Shown: piece after piece, positions 37,901 through 46,252 of the stretch
How the letters are laid out: the number at the start of each line of letters is the position of its first letter
How positions within the stretch are numbered: position 1 is the first letter of the stretch
From: UBA7328 sp965247965
Lineage (GTDB): Bacteria; Bacteroidota; Bacteroidia; Chitinophagales; Saprospiraceae
Assembly (NCBI GenBank): GCA_965247965.1
Contig: OZ252053.1
Coordinates: 4,464,001-4,528,000, forward strand
Direction: 5' to 3'
Length of the DNA: 64,000 bases
Notes under the pieces: model-generated
What the model was told of the DNA's origin: nothing
Seen by the model: only the letters and a program-made list of their open reading frames with translations
Database searches by the model: none
Position numbers and translations under genes: made by a program

Positions 37901-39283
37901 ATTAAGGTGATTGATTCGGCCGAAAAGGATGCTAAATCCAAAGTGGTATTGTCCAGATCGGGCGAAATAAGGATTATTGAGAAAAAGACGAAAAAAATAT
38001 TGGCCCATATGTTCATTCCCTATGGAGCCAACATCTATGTGAAGGATAAGCAAAAGGTCAATAAAGGTGATTTGATATGTGATTGGGATCCTTTTAATGC
38101 CTTGATCATTTCTGAATTCGAAGGCATAGTGAAATTCGAATCGATAGAAGAAGGACAAACATTCCGGTCCGAAAGAGACGATCAAACGGGTAATGTAGAA
38201 AAGATTATCATCGAGACCAGGAAAAAGAAAATCGTGCCGACTGTCATCCTTCAGGACGCGGATGGGGACGAATTAAAATCCTATAATTTGCCGGTAGGAG
38301 CATATATTCTGGTTGAAGAAGGAGATAGCATTTCTTCAGGACAAAGGATAGCGAAAATACCCCGAAAAGTAGGCCAAATACAGGATATCACCGGTGGGCT
38401 GCCCAGAGTTACCGAGCTCTTTGAGGCCAGGAACCCTTCTAACCCGGCTGTTACAGCGGAAATCGATGGCATCGTATCGTTCGGTAAGGTGAAACGAGGT
38501 AATCGCGAGGTATTTGTAGAAGACGAAAAAACCGGACAAAAGCGGAAGTACCTTATTAATCTTTCGAAACACATCCTGGTACAAGAAGGGGATTTTGTGC
38601 GTTCTGGTACACATCTCTCGGATGGGGCTACATCGCCAAAAGATATATTGAATATAGGTGGTCCCTTCGCAGTACAGCAGTACATCGTCAACGGAATCCA
38701 GGAGGTATACCGGTCGCAGGGAATTAAGATCAATGATAAACATATCGAAGTGATCGTTCGTCAGATGATGAGAAGAGTTGAGATAGAAGATCCAGGAGAT
38801 ACCAGATTTTTGGAAGGAGAAGCGGTCGAAAAATACATCTTTCTCGAAGAAAACGATTGGATATTTGACAAGAAATTTGTAACAGAAAGTGGAGAGTCCA
38901 ATAATCTGAATCCGGGCCAATTGGTCACTCTACGACAGATTCGGGAAGAAAATTCCTATCTGAAGCGCAATGACTTGAAACTAGTGGAATTTAGAGATGC
39001 CATTCCGTCCACTTCCAGGCCTATACTACAGGGAATTACAAAGTCATCTCTTGGTACTGTGAGTTGGATATCAGCAGCATCGTTCCAGGAGACAACTAAA
39101 GTGTTGAGTACGGCTGCTATCGGAGCAAAACGTGATTTCCTAGCGGGATTAAAAGAAAATGTGATCGTAGGCAAGAAAATTCCGGCTGGCACTGGCTTGA
39201 AGAAGTACGACAGGCTGAAAGTGTTGCCCAAAGGATTTATGGAGGCTTACGTGCCCGAAGAGAGCGAGACATTCCTGGACTAG
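34991..39283 (+). CDS. rpoC: RNA polymerase subunit beta'
   Basis: 1430 residues. N-terminal zinc ribbon (CYCGKYKRIRYKGIVCDRCG), the clamp and lid, the catalytic NADFDGDQMAVH, the bridge helix and trigger loop region (GARGSKQQIKQLCGLRG, IGEPGTQLTLRTFHVGG), and the second zinc site CETRNGVCTKCYG. Complete. The stop codon at 39281-39283 overlaps the first bases of a 162-bp palindrome. Confidence 0.99.
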   Translation: MPFKKKLNNQRSDFQSITISLTSPDEILERSYGEVLKPETINYRSYKPERDGLFCERIFGPVKDYECYCGKYKRIRYKGIVCDRCGVEVTEKKVRRERMGHIKLVVPVVHIWFFKSLPNKIGYLLGLSSKKLESIIYYERYAVIQPGVKEGEIEVMDLFTEEEYFEVLESLPPENQMLEDSDPNKFLAKMGADGVHDLLMRLNLDQLSYDLRHQAANETSQQRKSEALKRLRVVEAFRDGNSRIENKPEWTIIKYLPVIPPELRPLVPLDGGRFASSDLNDLYRRVIIRNNRLKRLLEIKAPEVILRNEKRMLQEAVDSLFDNSRKSNAVKAEGGRSLKSLSDILKGKQGRFRQNLLGKRVDYSGRSVIVVGPTLRLHECGIPKGMASELFKPFIIRKLIERGTVKTVKSAKKLVDKKDPVIWEILENILKGHPVLLNRAPTLHRLSIQAFQPKLVEGKAIRLHPLVCGAFNADFDGDQMAVHVPLSQGAILEAQLLMLSSHNMLNPQNGSPITLPSQDMVLGLYYISKELKSTKDNPVKGEGLKFYSPEEVMIAFDEDKVDLHATIKVRARVENIQEELVNELIDTTVGRVIFNQAVPENVPFVNEILTKKNLKMVIGDIIGRTNFTVASDFLDKIKDMGFYWSFKGGLSFNLGDLITPTIKESTLVDAQEEVDEVWDNYNMGLITANERYNQVIDKWTYADNKITDNLMKELSEHKSGFNSVYMMLDSGARGSKQQIKQLCGLRGLMAKPRKSGDTGAAIIENPILANFVDGLSVLEYFISTHGARKGLADTALKTADAGYLTRRLVDVSQDVIITEVDCATLRGLETTALLENDKEIENLSSRIAGRYTLYNVLHPETEEVILATGEYIDEDIATKIEDAGVKSVTIRSVLTCETRNGVCTKCYGKNLASGRITEEGDAVGIIAAQSIGEPGTQLTLRTFHVGGIASVSKTESEHVAKIEGAIQFDNIKVIDSAEKDAKSKVVLSRSGEIRIIEKKTKKILAHMFIPYGANIYVKDKQKVNKGDLICDWDPFNALIISEFEGIVKFESIEEGQTFRSERDDQTGNVEKIIIETRKKKIVPTVILQDADGDELKSYNLPVGAYILVEEGDSISSGQRIAKIPRKVGQIQDITGGLPRVTELFEARNPSNPAVTAEIDGIVSFGKVKRGNREVFVEDEKTGQKRKYLINLSKHILVQEGDFVRSGTHLSDGATSPKDILNIGGPFAVQQYIVNGIQEVYRSQGIKINDKHIEVIVRQMMRRVEIEDPGDTRFLEGEAVEKYIFLEENDWIFDKKFVTESGESNNLNPGQLVTLRQIREENSYLKRNDLKLVEFRDAIPSTSRPILQGITKSSLGTVSWISAASFQETTKVLSTAAIGAKRDFLAGLKENVIVGKKIPAGTGLKKYDRLKVLPKGFMEAYVPEESETFLD

Positions 39284-39443
39284 TGCTCAGTCAAGACAAA
39301 TATTAGAACTACTTGCTTGTTCTTTTTCGCCTGCTCATCGTTGCAAAAAGCCTTGCGTAGTCTTACTATGCGCAGTTTTTGCGCCTTGATCAGACAAAAA
39401 ATAACGTCGCATTTAATTCCAAAATTCATCTTGACTGAGCACT
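39282..39443. repeat. 162-bp imperfect palindrome (foldback MITE-like)
   Basis: The outer 15 bases AGTGCTCAGTCAAGA (39282-39296) are exactly mirrored at 39429-39443, and the two arms align along nearly their whole length (TTTTTCGCCTG against TTTTTTGTCTG, GCAAAAAGCCTTGCGTAG against GCAAAAACTGCGCATAG). The whole segment would fold into one long imperfect hairpin. It begins within the rpoC stop codon and is non-coding. It may act as the transcriptional end of the rpo operon, but the arm structure is more like a foldback transposable element. Confidence 0.8.
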
Positions 39444-39511
39444 CGTATCATACATTCGTTATCAATTAAAGTTCCAAACTTTTCAAAAGTTTGGAACTTT
39501 AGAAGGTATTC

Positions 39512-39835
39512 CTAATATTGAGGCAAACTGGGATCGATCTCCTGCGAATAAGCCAGTATCCCGCCTTTGAGGTTGTAAAGGTTTTTGTAACCAAAATCCT
39601 GCAACAGCATAATCGCACTTGCACTCCGCGAACCACTGCGGCAATGTACCACTACTTCTTTATCCGATTTAATAGTGTCCTTTTTATCTAGTACCTCAGC
39701 TAATGGAATTAGTTCTGCGCCCAGATTGACGAATTCATATTCATGGGGTTCTCGTACATCGATAAGCTGAAAATCCTTTCCATTATCCTGCCATTCCTTT
39801 AGTTGTTGTACGGTTATTTCTTTTACTTCTGACAT
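39512..39835 (-). CDS. Rhodanese-domain protein
   Basis: 107 residues, a single rhodanese domain. The active-site loop CRSGSRS follows KEVVVH (about residues 65-71), with the N-terminal LIDVREPHEYEFVNL CDC25-like motif. Such small cytosolic proteins carry persulfide sulfur on the cysteine. The physiological partner is not evident. Convergent with rpoC; its own promoter may include TATATTTG on the minus strand at 40059-40052. Confidence 0.93.
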   Translation of the reverse strand: MSEVKEITVQQLKEWQDNGKDFQLIDVREPHEYEFVNLGAELIPLAEVLDKKDTIKSDKEVVVHCRSGSRSASAIMLLQDFGYKNLYNLKGGILAYSQEIDPSLPQY

Positions 39836-40197
39836 TTTTCTTTTTTGTTCGCGATAATAACGATAAAATTTAAGATAGGGTTCACCATTTCATTTTTTGG
39901 CATAGTTCAAAATTTAGGGAGAGGTCGGAGACCTTTCCAAAGGAATCTCCCAATGAGTCCTATGGCTACGGGTCTGCCCGATGAGGACACGGACACGAAT
40001 CTAAGCTGATTTACCATTGGCGCCATCGCTTTGAAATCACTGGAAATACGGCAAATATACTTCTCACATTACGTCTCTTTTATATACATATATGACAGAT
40101 ATATAAAGCTTTAATATGTTAAAGCTCCAAGAATTCCGATAAATGTTAATATATTAGCATTTCGATTAATATGAACTTATAAATCACCTAGATACTC
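39836..40197. other. Divergent intergenic region, rhodanese / ftsK
   Basis: 362 bases between two divergent genes, so promoters for both must lie here. TATATTTG on the minus strand (40052-40059) fits the -7 consensus for the rhodanese gene; none as clear was found for ftsK. A GC-richer stretch at about 39960-40030 has small inverted pieces. No gene seen. Confidence 0.45.
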
Positions 40198-42681
40198 ATG
40201 TCCCAAAAAAGAATAAGAAAGAAGAGTAGACTGAAGAAAACCAAGAGCAAAGACGGCAGAATAAAAAAGGTTATTGGCATATCCATAGTCCTGTTGAGCG
40301 TATATCTACTCATAGCCCTGAGCTCTTATTTTTTCACCTGGAAGAGTGATCAGGATAAGGTTTTGCAATTTTCCTGGCAGATACTATTTCAGAAAGATTT
40401 GAGAGTCGACAATTGGCTGGGAAGGCTGGGTGCGGTGCTTTCCAATTTTTTCTTTTATTGGGGATTTGGCATTGCTTCGATTTTATTCGTTCCGTTATTT
40501 GCCAAATTGGGTCTACATACTATGCGAGGTGGTTCTTTTCTAAGGGTACTTCCTTTTGCGCAGAAATGGTTTCTCTTTATTGCTTTTATTTCGATTCTAT
40601 GCGATTTCATGTTTGCACGGGCTGGTTTTCCCTGGGGTGGAGCCTTTGGCAATAATATTTGCTATTGGTTAGGCAGTTTTATCGGACAGATTGGATTGTT
40701 TATTCTCTTGTTGTTTGCTACTATAGCCTGGGCCGTGTGGAGGTTTAATCCATCGCTGGAGGTCATATCCTATTTTGGAAGTGCCAGAGTGCTTTCCTTG
40801 CCGAGGATTACCTTTTTTAAGGGTGTGATGGATTTTAAATTTTGGCGTTCAGGAAGTAGAGCAAAAGAAGATTCTTTTGACACAATTTATGAAAGAGATC
40901 TAACTCCTGACAAGGAATCTCAACAAGAGAATAAGGCCGAGATTTCGAATGGTTATCCTGAATTAGAACTTGCCGATGATCTACAACCGCATATCAAAGA
41001 CAATTCTAATGGCAACGCGAATAAACCGATTTTTGGCGATCATAAATCCGGACAAAAACCGAATACCGCAGGAGAAGCGAGGCCCGAAGTAAAGCTGGAA
41101 ACTGTACATGCTGCTGATCTTAGCGAAATCCCATTGGATGTACAACAAGGCAATCAAAACCACGATGAGCTTTTCGATCCGGTAAAGGAATTATCGCATT
41201 ACAAATTTCCGGAATTGGACTGCCTTGAAGATTATTCTGACCTAAAAGTTGAGATTGATAGAGAAGAATTAGAAGCAAATAAAAACCAAATCATAAAAAC
41301 CCTGCTCAATTACAAAATAGAGATTATCAAGATCAGGGCGACAATAGGACCTACGGTCACACTTTACGAAATCGTTCCTGCTGCAGGCATTAAGATTAGC
41401 AAAATCAAGAACCTGGAAGACGATATCGCGTTGAGCCTGGCAGCATTGGGGATACGCATCATAGCACCGATACCTGGTAAGGGCACAATTGGCATCGAAG
41501 TTCCGAATAAAAAACCACAAATCGTATCGCTAAAAGAAGTTCTGAGATCGGACAAATTCCAAAACGCAAAAATGGATTTGCCGGTCGCACTGGGCAAAAC
41601 GATTGCCAATGAAGTCTTCGTTGCTGACCTTGCTAAGATGCCCCATCTCCTTATAGCCGGTGCGACGGGCCAGGGTAAGTCAGTCGGGATCAATACTGTG
41701 TTGATGTCGTTGCTTTATAAAAAGCACCCCTCACAAGTAAAGTTTGTCCTTATCGATCCGAAAAAGGTCGAATTGTTCCCATACAATCATGTGGACAATC
41801 ACTTCCTCGCTTATCTTCCCGAAGAAGACGAACCCATAGTTACCGAAACGAAAAAAGTGATCTACACGCTTAATTCACTATGCGTGGAAATGGATGATCG
41901 CTACGATTTACTCAAAATAGCGAGGGCAAGAAATATCAAAGAATACAACGAGAAATTTACGAAGAGGAAGCTCAATCCTCTCAACGGACATAAGTTTATG
42001 CCGTTCGTAATTTTGGTCATTGATGAGTTTGCTGACTTGATCATGACTGCCGGTAAGGAGATCGAACTTCCGATTGCCCGGCTCGCCCAGTTGGCAAGGG
42101 CAGTAGGCATCCATTTAATTATAGCGACACAAAGGCCTTCAGTTAATATTATTACTGGTGTAATAAAGGCAAATTTCCCGGCGAGGATAGCCTATAAGGT
42201 TACTTCTAAAATTGATTCGCGCACTATTTTGGACCGGGGGGGAGCGGATCAATTAATAGGTAGAGGAGATATGTTGCTGTCTGTAGGAGGTAACCTGGTA
42301 CGTTTGCAGTGTGCTTTTGTAGATACTCCTGAAGTAGAAAATGTAATTGACTTTATTGCTCGTCAGAGAGGATTTCCCGAGCCTTTCCTATTACCGGAAT
42401 ACACGGCTGCTGATGCGGACATTGGCGATGGTGACCTCAAATTATCCGATCTCGACGATATGTTCAGAGAAGCTGCCCAGCTCGTTGTAGCTAATCAGCA
42501 CGGCTCCACTTCTATGATCCAGAGAAAGCTTCAATTGGGCTACAATCGTGCAGGTCGAATAATGGATCAACTCGAATTAATGAGAATCGTAGGCCCTGCT
42601 CAAGGCAGCAAACCCAGAGAAGTGTACGTGCATAGTGAAATGGAGTTGATGGGTATTTTTGATCGGGTATATAGCAGGTGA
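40198..42681 (+). CDS. ftsK: DNA translocase FtsK/SpoIIIE
   Basis: 827 residues. Basic N-terminus, then four or so membrane helices (about residues 25-190), an acidic Gln/Asn-rich linker (about 215-330), and the RecA-like motor with Walker A GATGQGKSVGIN (about 487-498) and Walker B FVILVIDEFADLI. The C-terminal winged helix that reads orientation sequences follows (STSMIQRKLQLGYNRAGRIMDQLE). It pumps DNA through the septum and activates Xer recombination; the xerC partner is 15 kb upstream. Confidence 0.97.
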   Translation: MSQKRIRKKSRLKKTKSKDGRIKKVIGISIVLLSVYLLIALSSYFFTWKSDQDKVLQFSWQILFQKDLRVDNWLGRLGAVLSNFFFYWGFGIASILFVPLFAKLGLHTMRGGSFLRVLPFAQKWFLFIAFISILCDFMFARAGFPWGGAFGNNICYWLGSFIGQIGLFILLLFATIAWAVWRFNPSLEVISYFGSARVLSLPRITFFKGVMDFKFWRSGSRAKEDSFDTIYERDLTPDKESQQENKAEISNGYPELELADDLQPHIKDNSNGNANKPIFGDHKSGQKPNTAGEARPEVKLETVHAADLSEIPLDVQQGNQNHDELFDPVKELSHYKFPELDCLEDYSDLKVEIDREELEANKNQIIKTLLNYKIEIIKIRATIGPTVTLYEIVPAAGIKISKIKNLEDDIALSLAALGIRIIAPIPGKGTIGIEVPNKKPQIVSLKEVLRSDKFQNAKMDLPVALGKTIANEVFVADLAKMPHLLIAGATGQGKSVGINTVLMSLLYKKHPSQVKFVLIDPKKVELFPYNHVDNHFLAYLPEEDEPIVTETKKVIYTLNSLCVEMDDRYDLLKIARARNIKEYNEKFTKRKLNPLNGHKFMPFVILVIDEFADLIMTAGKEIELPIARLAQLARAVGIHLIIATQRPSVNIITGVIKANFPARIAYKVTSKIDSRTILDRGGADQLIGRGDMLLSVGGNLVRLQCAFVDTPEVENVIDFIARQRGFPEPFLLPEYTAADADIGDGDLKLSDLDDMFREAAQLVVANQHGSTSMIQRKLQLGYNRAGRIMDQLELMRIVGPAQGSKPREVYVHSEMELMGIFDRVYSR

Positions 42682-42770
42682 TTCTTTTTTCATAATACTA
42701 AATTAAGGATAAATCTTTTACCATTTTATCGCATCTTGGGATTGATTACGTATCTCAATTTAGTCCTGAT

Positions 42771-43157
42771 ATGTTTAAGAACTTATACGCTACCAAAATA
42801 GAAAATGGCCATTGGGTCAGCCTGATACTTCGCATTATTGGTGGTGCATTTATGCTTACTCACGGAATTCCCAAACTGCTGAAAATAATCGAAGGAAATA
42901 TAGAATTTGGCGATCCTATTGGCTTGAGCACTGGAACTTCATTATTCCTGGCAGTATTTGCTGAATTCTTTTGTGCATTAATGATTTTGCTAGGCTTCGC
43001 TATGCGGTTGGCAGCGCTCCCTTTGATGATTAATATGTTTGTGGCGGCGTTCGTTGTACATACTTCCGATCCTTTTGAGAGAAAGGAATTGGCGTTCGTC
43101 TATTTTGATCTATATGGCTCTATTTCTATTGGGAAGTGGGAAGTATTCCATAGATAA
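42771..43157 (+). CDS. DoxX-family membrane protein
   Basis: 128 residues, four predicted membrane helices: LRIIGGAFMLTHGIPKLLKI, GTSLFLAVFAEFFCALMILLGF, AALPLMINMFVAAFVV, and a shorter last one. HGxPKL and the FAExFC pattern are typical for DoxX/YphA-type proteins in Bacteroidota. Function unknown; relatives are linked to redox stress. Single gene, 90 bases after ftsK. Confidence 0.88.
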   Translation: MFKNLYATKIENGHWVSLILRIIGGAFMLTHGIPKLLKIIEGNIEFGDPIGLSTGTSLFLAVFAEFFCALMILLGFAMRLAALPLMINMFVAAFVVHTSDPFERKELAFVYFDLYGSISIGKWEVFHR

Positions 43158-43199
43158 TCTAATCAAAAGAAAACAGTAGCATTTTTCAAACATTACGCT

Positions 43200-43207
43200 T
43201 ACCTTTG
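43200..43207 (+). promoter_or_regulatory. Candidate -7 element of the RRM gene
   Basis: TACCTTTG matches TAnnTTTG exactly. Transcription starting a few bases downstream would give a leader of about 100 bases before the ATG at 43314, ending in an A/T-rich tract. Long leaders are common in RNA-binding and cold-responsive genes; that link is inference. Confidence 0.5.
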
Positions 43208-43313
43208 CCGCGATATTGGGAGTTTTACCTGAGCTCATTCATTTCGTCTTCGTCTTAATGTTTATCTCTTCTAATTCTCTCTACTAAATTTTTTTTATTT
43301 TATTTTATTTTCA

Positions 43314-43592
43314 ATGAACATTTTTGTTGCTAAAATTAATTACAGCACATCAGCTGAATCACTGCAGGAATTGTTTGAATCTTACGGTACCGTAGATTCT
43401 TCAAAAATTATTATGGACAGGGATACCCACAGATCCAAAGGATTTGGATTTGTAGAAATGGCTGAGGACTCTGAAGCCCTTGCGGCCATAGAAGAACTCA
43501 ACGATTCAGAATTTGAAGGCAGTACTATTGTGGTGAAAAAAGCCAATCCCCGAAATGAAGATAACCGTGGAGGAGGAAGGCGCAGGTACTAA
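43314..43592 (+). CDS. RNA-recognition-motif (RRM) RNA-binding protein
   Basis: 92 residues, one RRM domain. RNP2 is IFVAKI at residues 3-8 and RNP1 is KGFGFVEM at about 42-49 (the last position is Met in place of the usual Phe/Tyr). The tail NPRNEDNRGGGRRRY is glycine/arginine-rich, as in plant and cyanobacterial cold-inducible RRM proteins. It probably binds single-stranded RNA broadly. It has its own candidate promoter and a strong intrinsic terminator, so it is monocistronic. Confidence 0.95.
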   Translation: MNIFVAKINYSTSAESLQELFESYGTVDSSKIIMDRDTHRSKGFGFVEMAEDSEALAAIEELNDSEFEGSTIVVKKANPRNEDNRGGGRRRY

Positions 43593-43620
43593 TTTTCAAA
43601 AGAAAATACAAAATGTGCAC

Positions 43621-43655
43621 AAAAAGGGCCTTGATGATTCGGGGCTCTTTTTTTT
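43621..43655 (+). terminator. Intrinsic terminator of the RRM gene
   Basis: AAAAAGGGCC (43621-43630) pairs with GGCTCTTTTT (43643-43652) with one G-U pair and the run of T continues to about 43655, 29 bases after the RRM stop codon. Confidence 0.85.
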
Positions 43656-43733
43656 ACGGCCGACACTTCGACCTTTTAACGGGTTGAAAAATAACTTTTT
43701 GCACAAAATGTCGTCTTTAGATAAACAATCAAA

Positions 43734-44615
43734 GTGAAATTGATTTATTTAATTCTATTGGTTTTTTTTGTTGAAAGTATTCATGCCTCAACAGTCGAAC
43801 CGAGCTCCTCGCAGGCGAAATTCAATTTTATGCCCCAGCAAAGAGATCACCGTGCCTGCAGGCAGACTGAGAGACCTTGTGGAAGAAAATATGCGAAGAA
43901 TACATCTCCATGGCCGACCCATAAATTTTTCCGAGCTGACCTCGTGCCGCCGCCAAAGGCTATGGCCGACGGAGGCTCGCCTGGGTCAACGCGAGATATT
44001 GGAATAGACCCTTTCAATGATCCAAAGGCAAAAGAAATACTTGACGGAGTTGCGCATAGATATCTGTCCCAGTCCGCTTTGGAAATCGAATTTAGCCTGT
44101 CCATACGATTAGCGGAAAAGCCTGAGAAAAAGGAAAAAGGAAGGATCGTTCAATCAAATAACAGGTTCAAGGTAGAAACAGCAGAACAGGATATCTACTG
44201 TGACGGTCGCTCGCTCTGGTATCACCTCAAGGAGGATAAAGAGGTCCAAATCAATGACTATGACGGTGATGATTCTGGTGAGTTAGGCCTGATGTCGCCT
44301 AAAGGCCTCCTAAGGAAATACGAGTCCGGCGAATTCGAATACGCTCTAGTTGCGGAGACCATAGAAAATAATACGAAAATCGCTCAGATCGAATTCAAAC
44401 CCACAGATGATTTCAGTGATTATTCCAAATTGCGTGTTACAATTGACAAAGGCCAAAAATCGATTATTAGAGTGAGGGCATTTGGCAAAGACGGTTCGAG
44501 CTTTGCTATGCATGTGGATTCCGAAAAATTTGGTATATCCTATCCAAAGGAGTATTTTGTTTTTGATCCTGGAGATTTTCCCGGGGTTGTTGTGGAGGAT
44601 TTGCGTATCGATTGA
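43734..44615 (+). CDS. LolA-like outer-membrane lipoprotein carrier family protein
   Basis: 293 residues. Signal peptide (MKLIYLILLVFFVESIHAS, cleaved near residue 19). The LolA-like domain runs from about residue 90 (FNDPKAKEILDGVAHRYLSQSALEIEF) to the end, with GRIVQSNNRFKVET, IYCDGRSLWYHL and VQINDYD typical of the Bacteroidota group. It is thought to carry lipoproteins or take part in envelope biogenesis. Residues about 20-88 are a non-conserved, Pro/Arg/Cys-rich insertion (MPQQRDHRACRQTERPCGRK) unlike the rest of the protein. Its TGA overlaps a TTG that starts a longer reading of the next gene. Confidence 0.85.
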   Translation: MKLIYLILLVFFVESIHASTVEPSSSQAKFNFMPQQRDHRACRQTERPCGRKYAKNTSPWPTHKFFRADLVPPPKAMADGGSPGSTRDIGIDPFNDPKAKEILDGVAHRYLSQSALEIEFSLSIRLAEKPEKKEKGRIVQSNNRFKVETAEQDIYCDGRSLWYHLKEDKEVQINDYDGDDSGELGLMSPKGLLRKYESGEFEYALVAETIENNTKIAQIEFKPTDDFSDYSKLRVTIDKGQKSIIRVRAFGKDGSSFAMHVDSEKFGISYPKEYFVFDPGDFPGVVVEDLRID

Positions 44616-44677
44616 TTCTTTTCATTTGCATTTTGATTATAGAAATAGTATACTCGCCAGTAGTATATCACTCTTGC

Positions 44678-45259
44678 ATGCACGACATCGAGCCATATTA
44701 TAAATGGAGAGACCTCTATATAGCTGCTCAGGACGAGCACACGCCATTTTATGGCCGTACTTATAGTGAGTTTCAATATTCACAAAAGATATACAACTAT
44801 TTTATCCACCCTCAATGGGATGATTTTGGCTCAAATACACTCTTTATGAAGTTGCTTTATGCGGACTATGAAGTGGGCTTCGCTCTTATAGAATTGATTG
44901 GCGAATGGAATGATTGCATCACAAATGACATCATGATAATGAAACGGGAGGTTATCGATGTACTCACGGCTCATGGCATTTCGAAATTTGTACTCTTATG
45001 TGACAACGTGCTCAATTTTCACTGCGATGGGGATGATTATTACATAGAATGGTATGAGGATGTAAGTGAGGATAAGGGCTGGATTTGTTTTTTGAATTGC
45101 CAGGATCATGTCTTAAATGAGATGAACGATCTGCGTCTTCAGGACTATATTATGTTTGGTGAAGAGTTCAATGACTTTAACTGGAGAGAGCAGCGTCCAA
45201 GGGTGATTCATAACGCCGTAGAAAACATCCTGTCAAAAAATGTCAAGCAGATTGCCTGA
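44678..45259 (+). CDS. Uncharacterised acidic protein upstream of Era
   Basis: 193 residues from the ATG at 44678 (MHDIEPYYKWRDLYIAAQDEH). A TTG at 44612 would add 22 hydrophobic residues, but the ATG start fits a soluble protein. Rich in Asp, Glu, Tyr and Trp, with PFYGRTYSEFQYSQKIYNYF and an HPQWDDFGSNTLFMKLLYADYE segment. I recognise it only as a conserved hypothetical of Bacteroidota. The last seven codons overlap the era start, so translation is coupled to a ribosome-assembly GTPase; a role in that process is guesswork. Confidence 0.75.
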   Translation: MHDIEPYYKWRDLYIAAQDEHTPFYGRTYSEFQYSQKIYNYFIHPQWDDFGSNTLFMKLLYADYEVGFALIELIGEWNDCITNDIMIMKREVIDVLTAHGISKFVLLCDNVLNFHCDGDDYYIEWYEDVSEDKGWICFLNCQDHVLNEMNDLRLQDYIMFGEEFNDFNWREQRPRVIHNAVENILSKNVKQIA

Positions 45260-46151
45260 GCCTACTCACAAATCCGGTTTTGTCAATATAATAGGAAATC
45301 CCAACGTAGGGAAGTCTACCCTGATGAACGCATTGGTAGGAGAGCGTATGTCCATAATCACCACTAAACCACAAACGACAAGGCATAGAATCATAGGAAT
45401 AGTCAATAGCGAAAATTACCAAATTGTATTCAGCGATACACCTGGATTAATAAGTGAACCCGCTTATAAAATGCAGGAATCAATGAATCATTTCGCAGTA
45501 TCGACCTTCGCAGATGCCGATCTGATGCTATTCATGACCGATACTCTTGAAGCTTCTGAAATTCATAAAAAACTTCAGGGGCGACTGCAAAACCTGGAAG
45601 TGCCATTGATTGTATTGATCAATAAAGTCGATCTTTCAAGTCAGGCCAAAGTTGAAAAAAATATGGCCGATTGGTCAACTAAGTTTCCCAAAGCCAGAGT
45701 ATTGCCCATATCAGCATTAGAAAAAATAGGGATTGATCATTTACTCGGATTGATCATAGACGCACTTCCCGAAGGCCCGGAATACTATCCCAAAGATCAA
45801 TTAACGGATAAGTCGGAGCGATTTTTCGTATCGGAGATAATACGCGAAAAGATATTATTGCTGTATCACCAGGAAATTCCATATTCTACCCAGGTCATAA
45901 TCGACCAATTCAAAGAAGGTGAGGCCATAAATGGAAAAATCGTTCGAATTTCAGCAGATATTATCGTCGAAAGGAAAACGCAAAAATCAATAATCATAGG
46001 GAAAGACGGCGAAAAAGTAAAGCAACTCGGAATAGAATCCAGAAGGGATATAGAAACGTTCCTTAATGAAAAAGTATATTTAGAGTTAAGAGTAAAAGTG
46101 AAAGAAAACTGGCGTGATGATGAGCGTATGCTGAAGTATTTTGGATATTGA
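45240..46151 (+). CDS. era: GTPase Era
   Basis: 303 residues. G1 GNPNVGKST (about 18-26), switch region TTKPQTTRHRIIGI, G3 DTPG, G4 NKVD, and a C-terminal KH domain with IIGKDGEKVKQLGIESRRDIE. Binds the 3' end of 16S rRNA in small-subunit assembly. The start overlaps the preceding gene by 20 bases. der follows 101 bases later, so two ribosome-assembly GTPases sit together. Confidence 0.97.
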   Translation: MSSRLPEPTHKSGFVNIIGNPNVGKSTLMNALVGERMSIITTKPQTTRHRIIGIVNSENYQIVFSDTPGLISEPAYKMQESMNHFAVSTFADADLMLFMTDTLEASEIHKKLQGRLQNLEVPLIVLINKVDLSSQAKVEKNMADWSTKFPKARVLPISALEKIGIDHLLGLIIDALPEGPEYYPKDQLTDKSERFFVSEIIREKILLLYHQEIPYSTQVIIDQFKEGEAINGKIVRISADIIVERKTQKSIIIGKDGEKVKQLGIESRRDIETFLNEKVYLELRVKVKENWRDDERMLKYFGY

Positions 46152-46252
46152 TTGCAAACAATTAAAATTAAAATGAAAATCAAAATGAAAACATCAATGA
46201 GCTCCGTACCGCTTTTGATTAAATTTTTCATTTCCATTTTGATTCAAAAGAC

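Noticed and set aside
44612..44677. Membrane-anchor N-terminus (TTG start) for the protein upstream of Era
   Set aside because: The ATG at 44678 gives a better start; the upstream stretch begins inside the lolA-like stop codon and has no initiation support.
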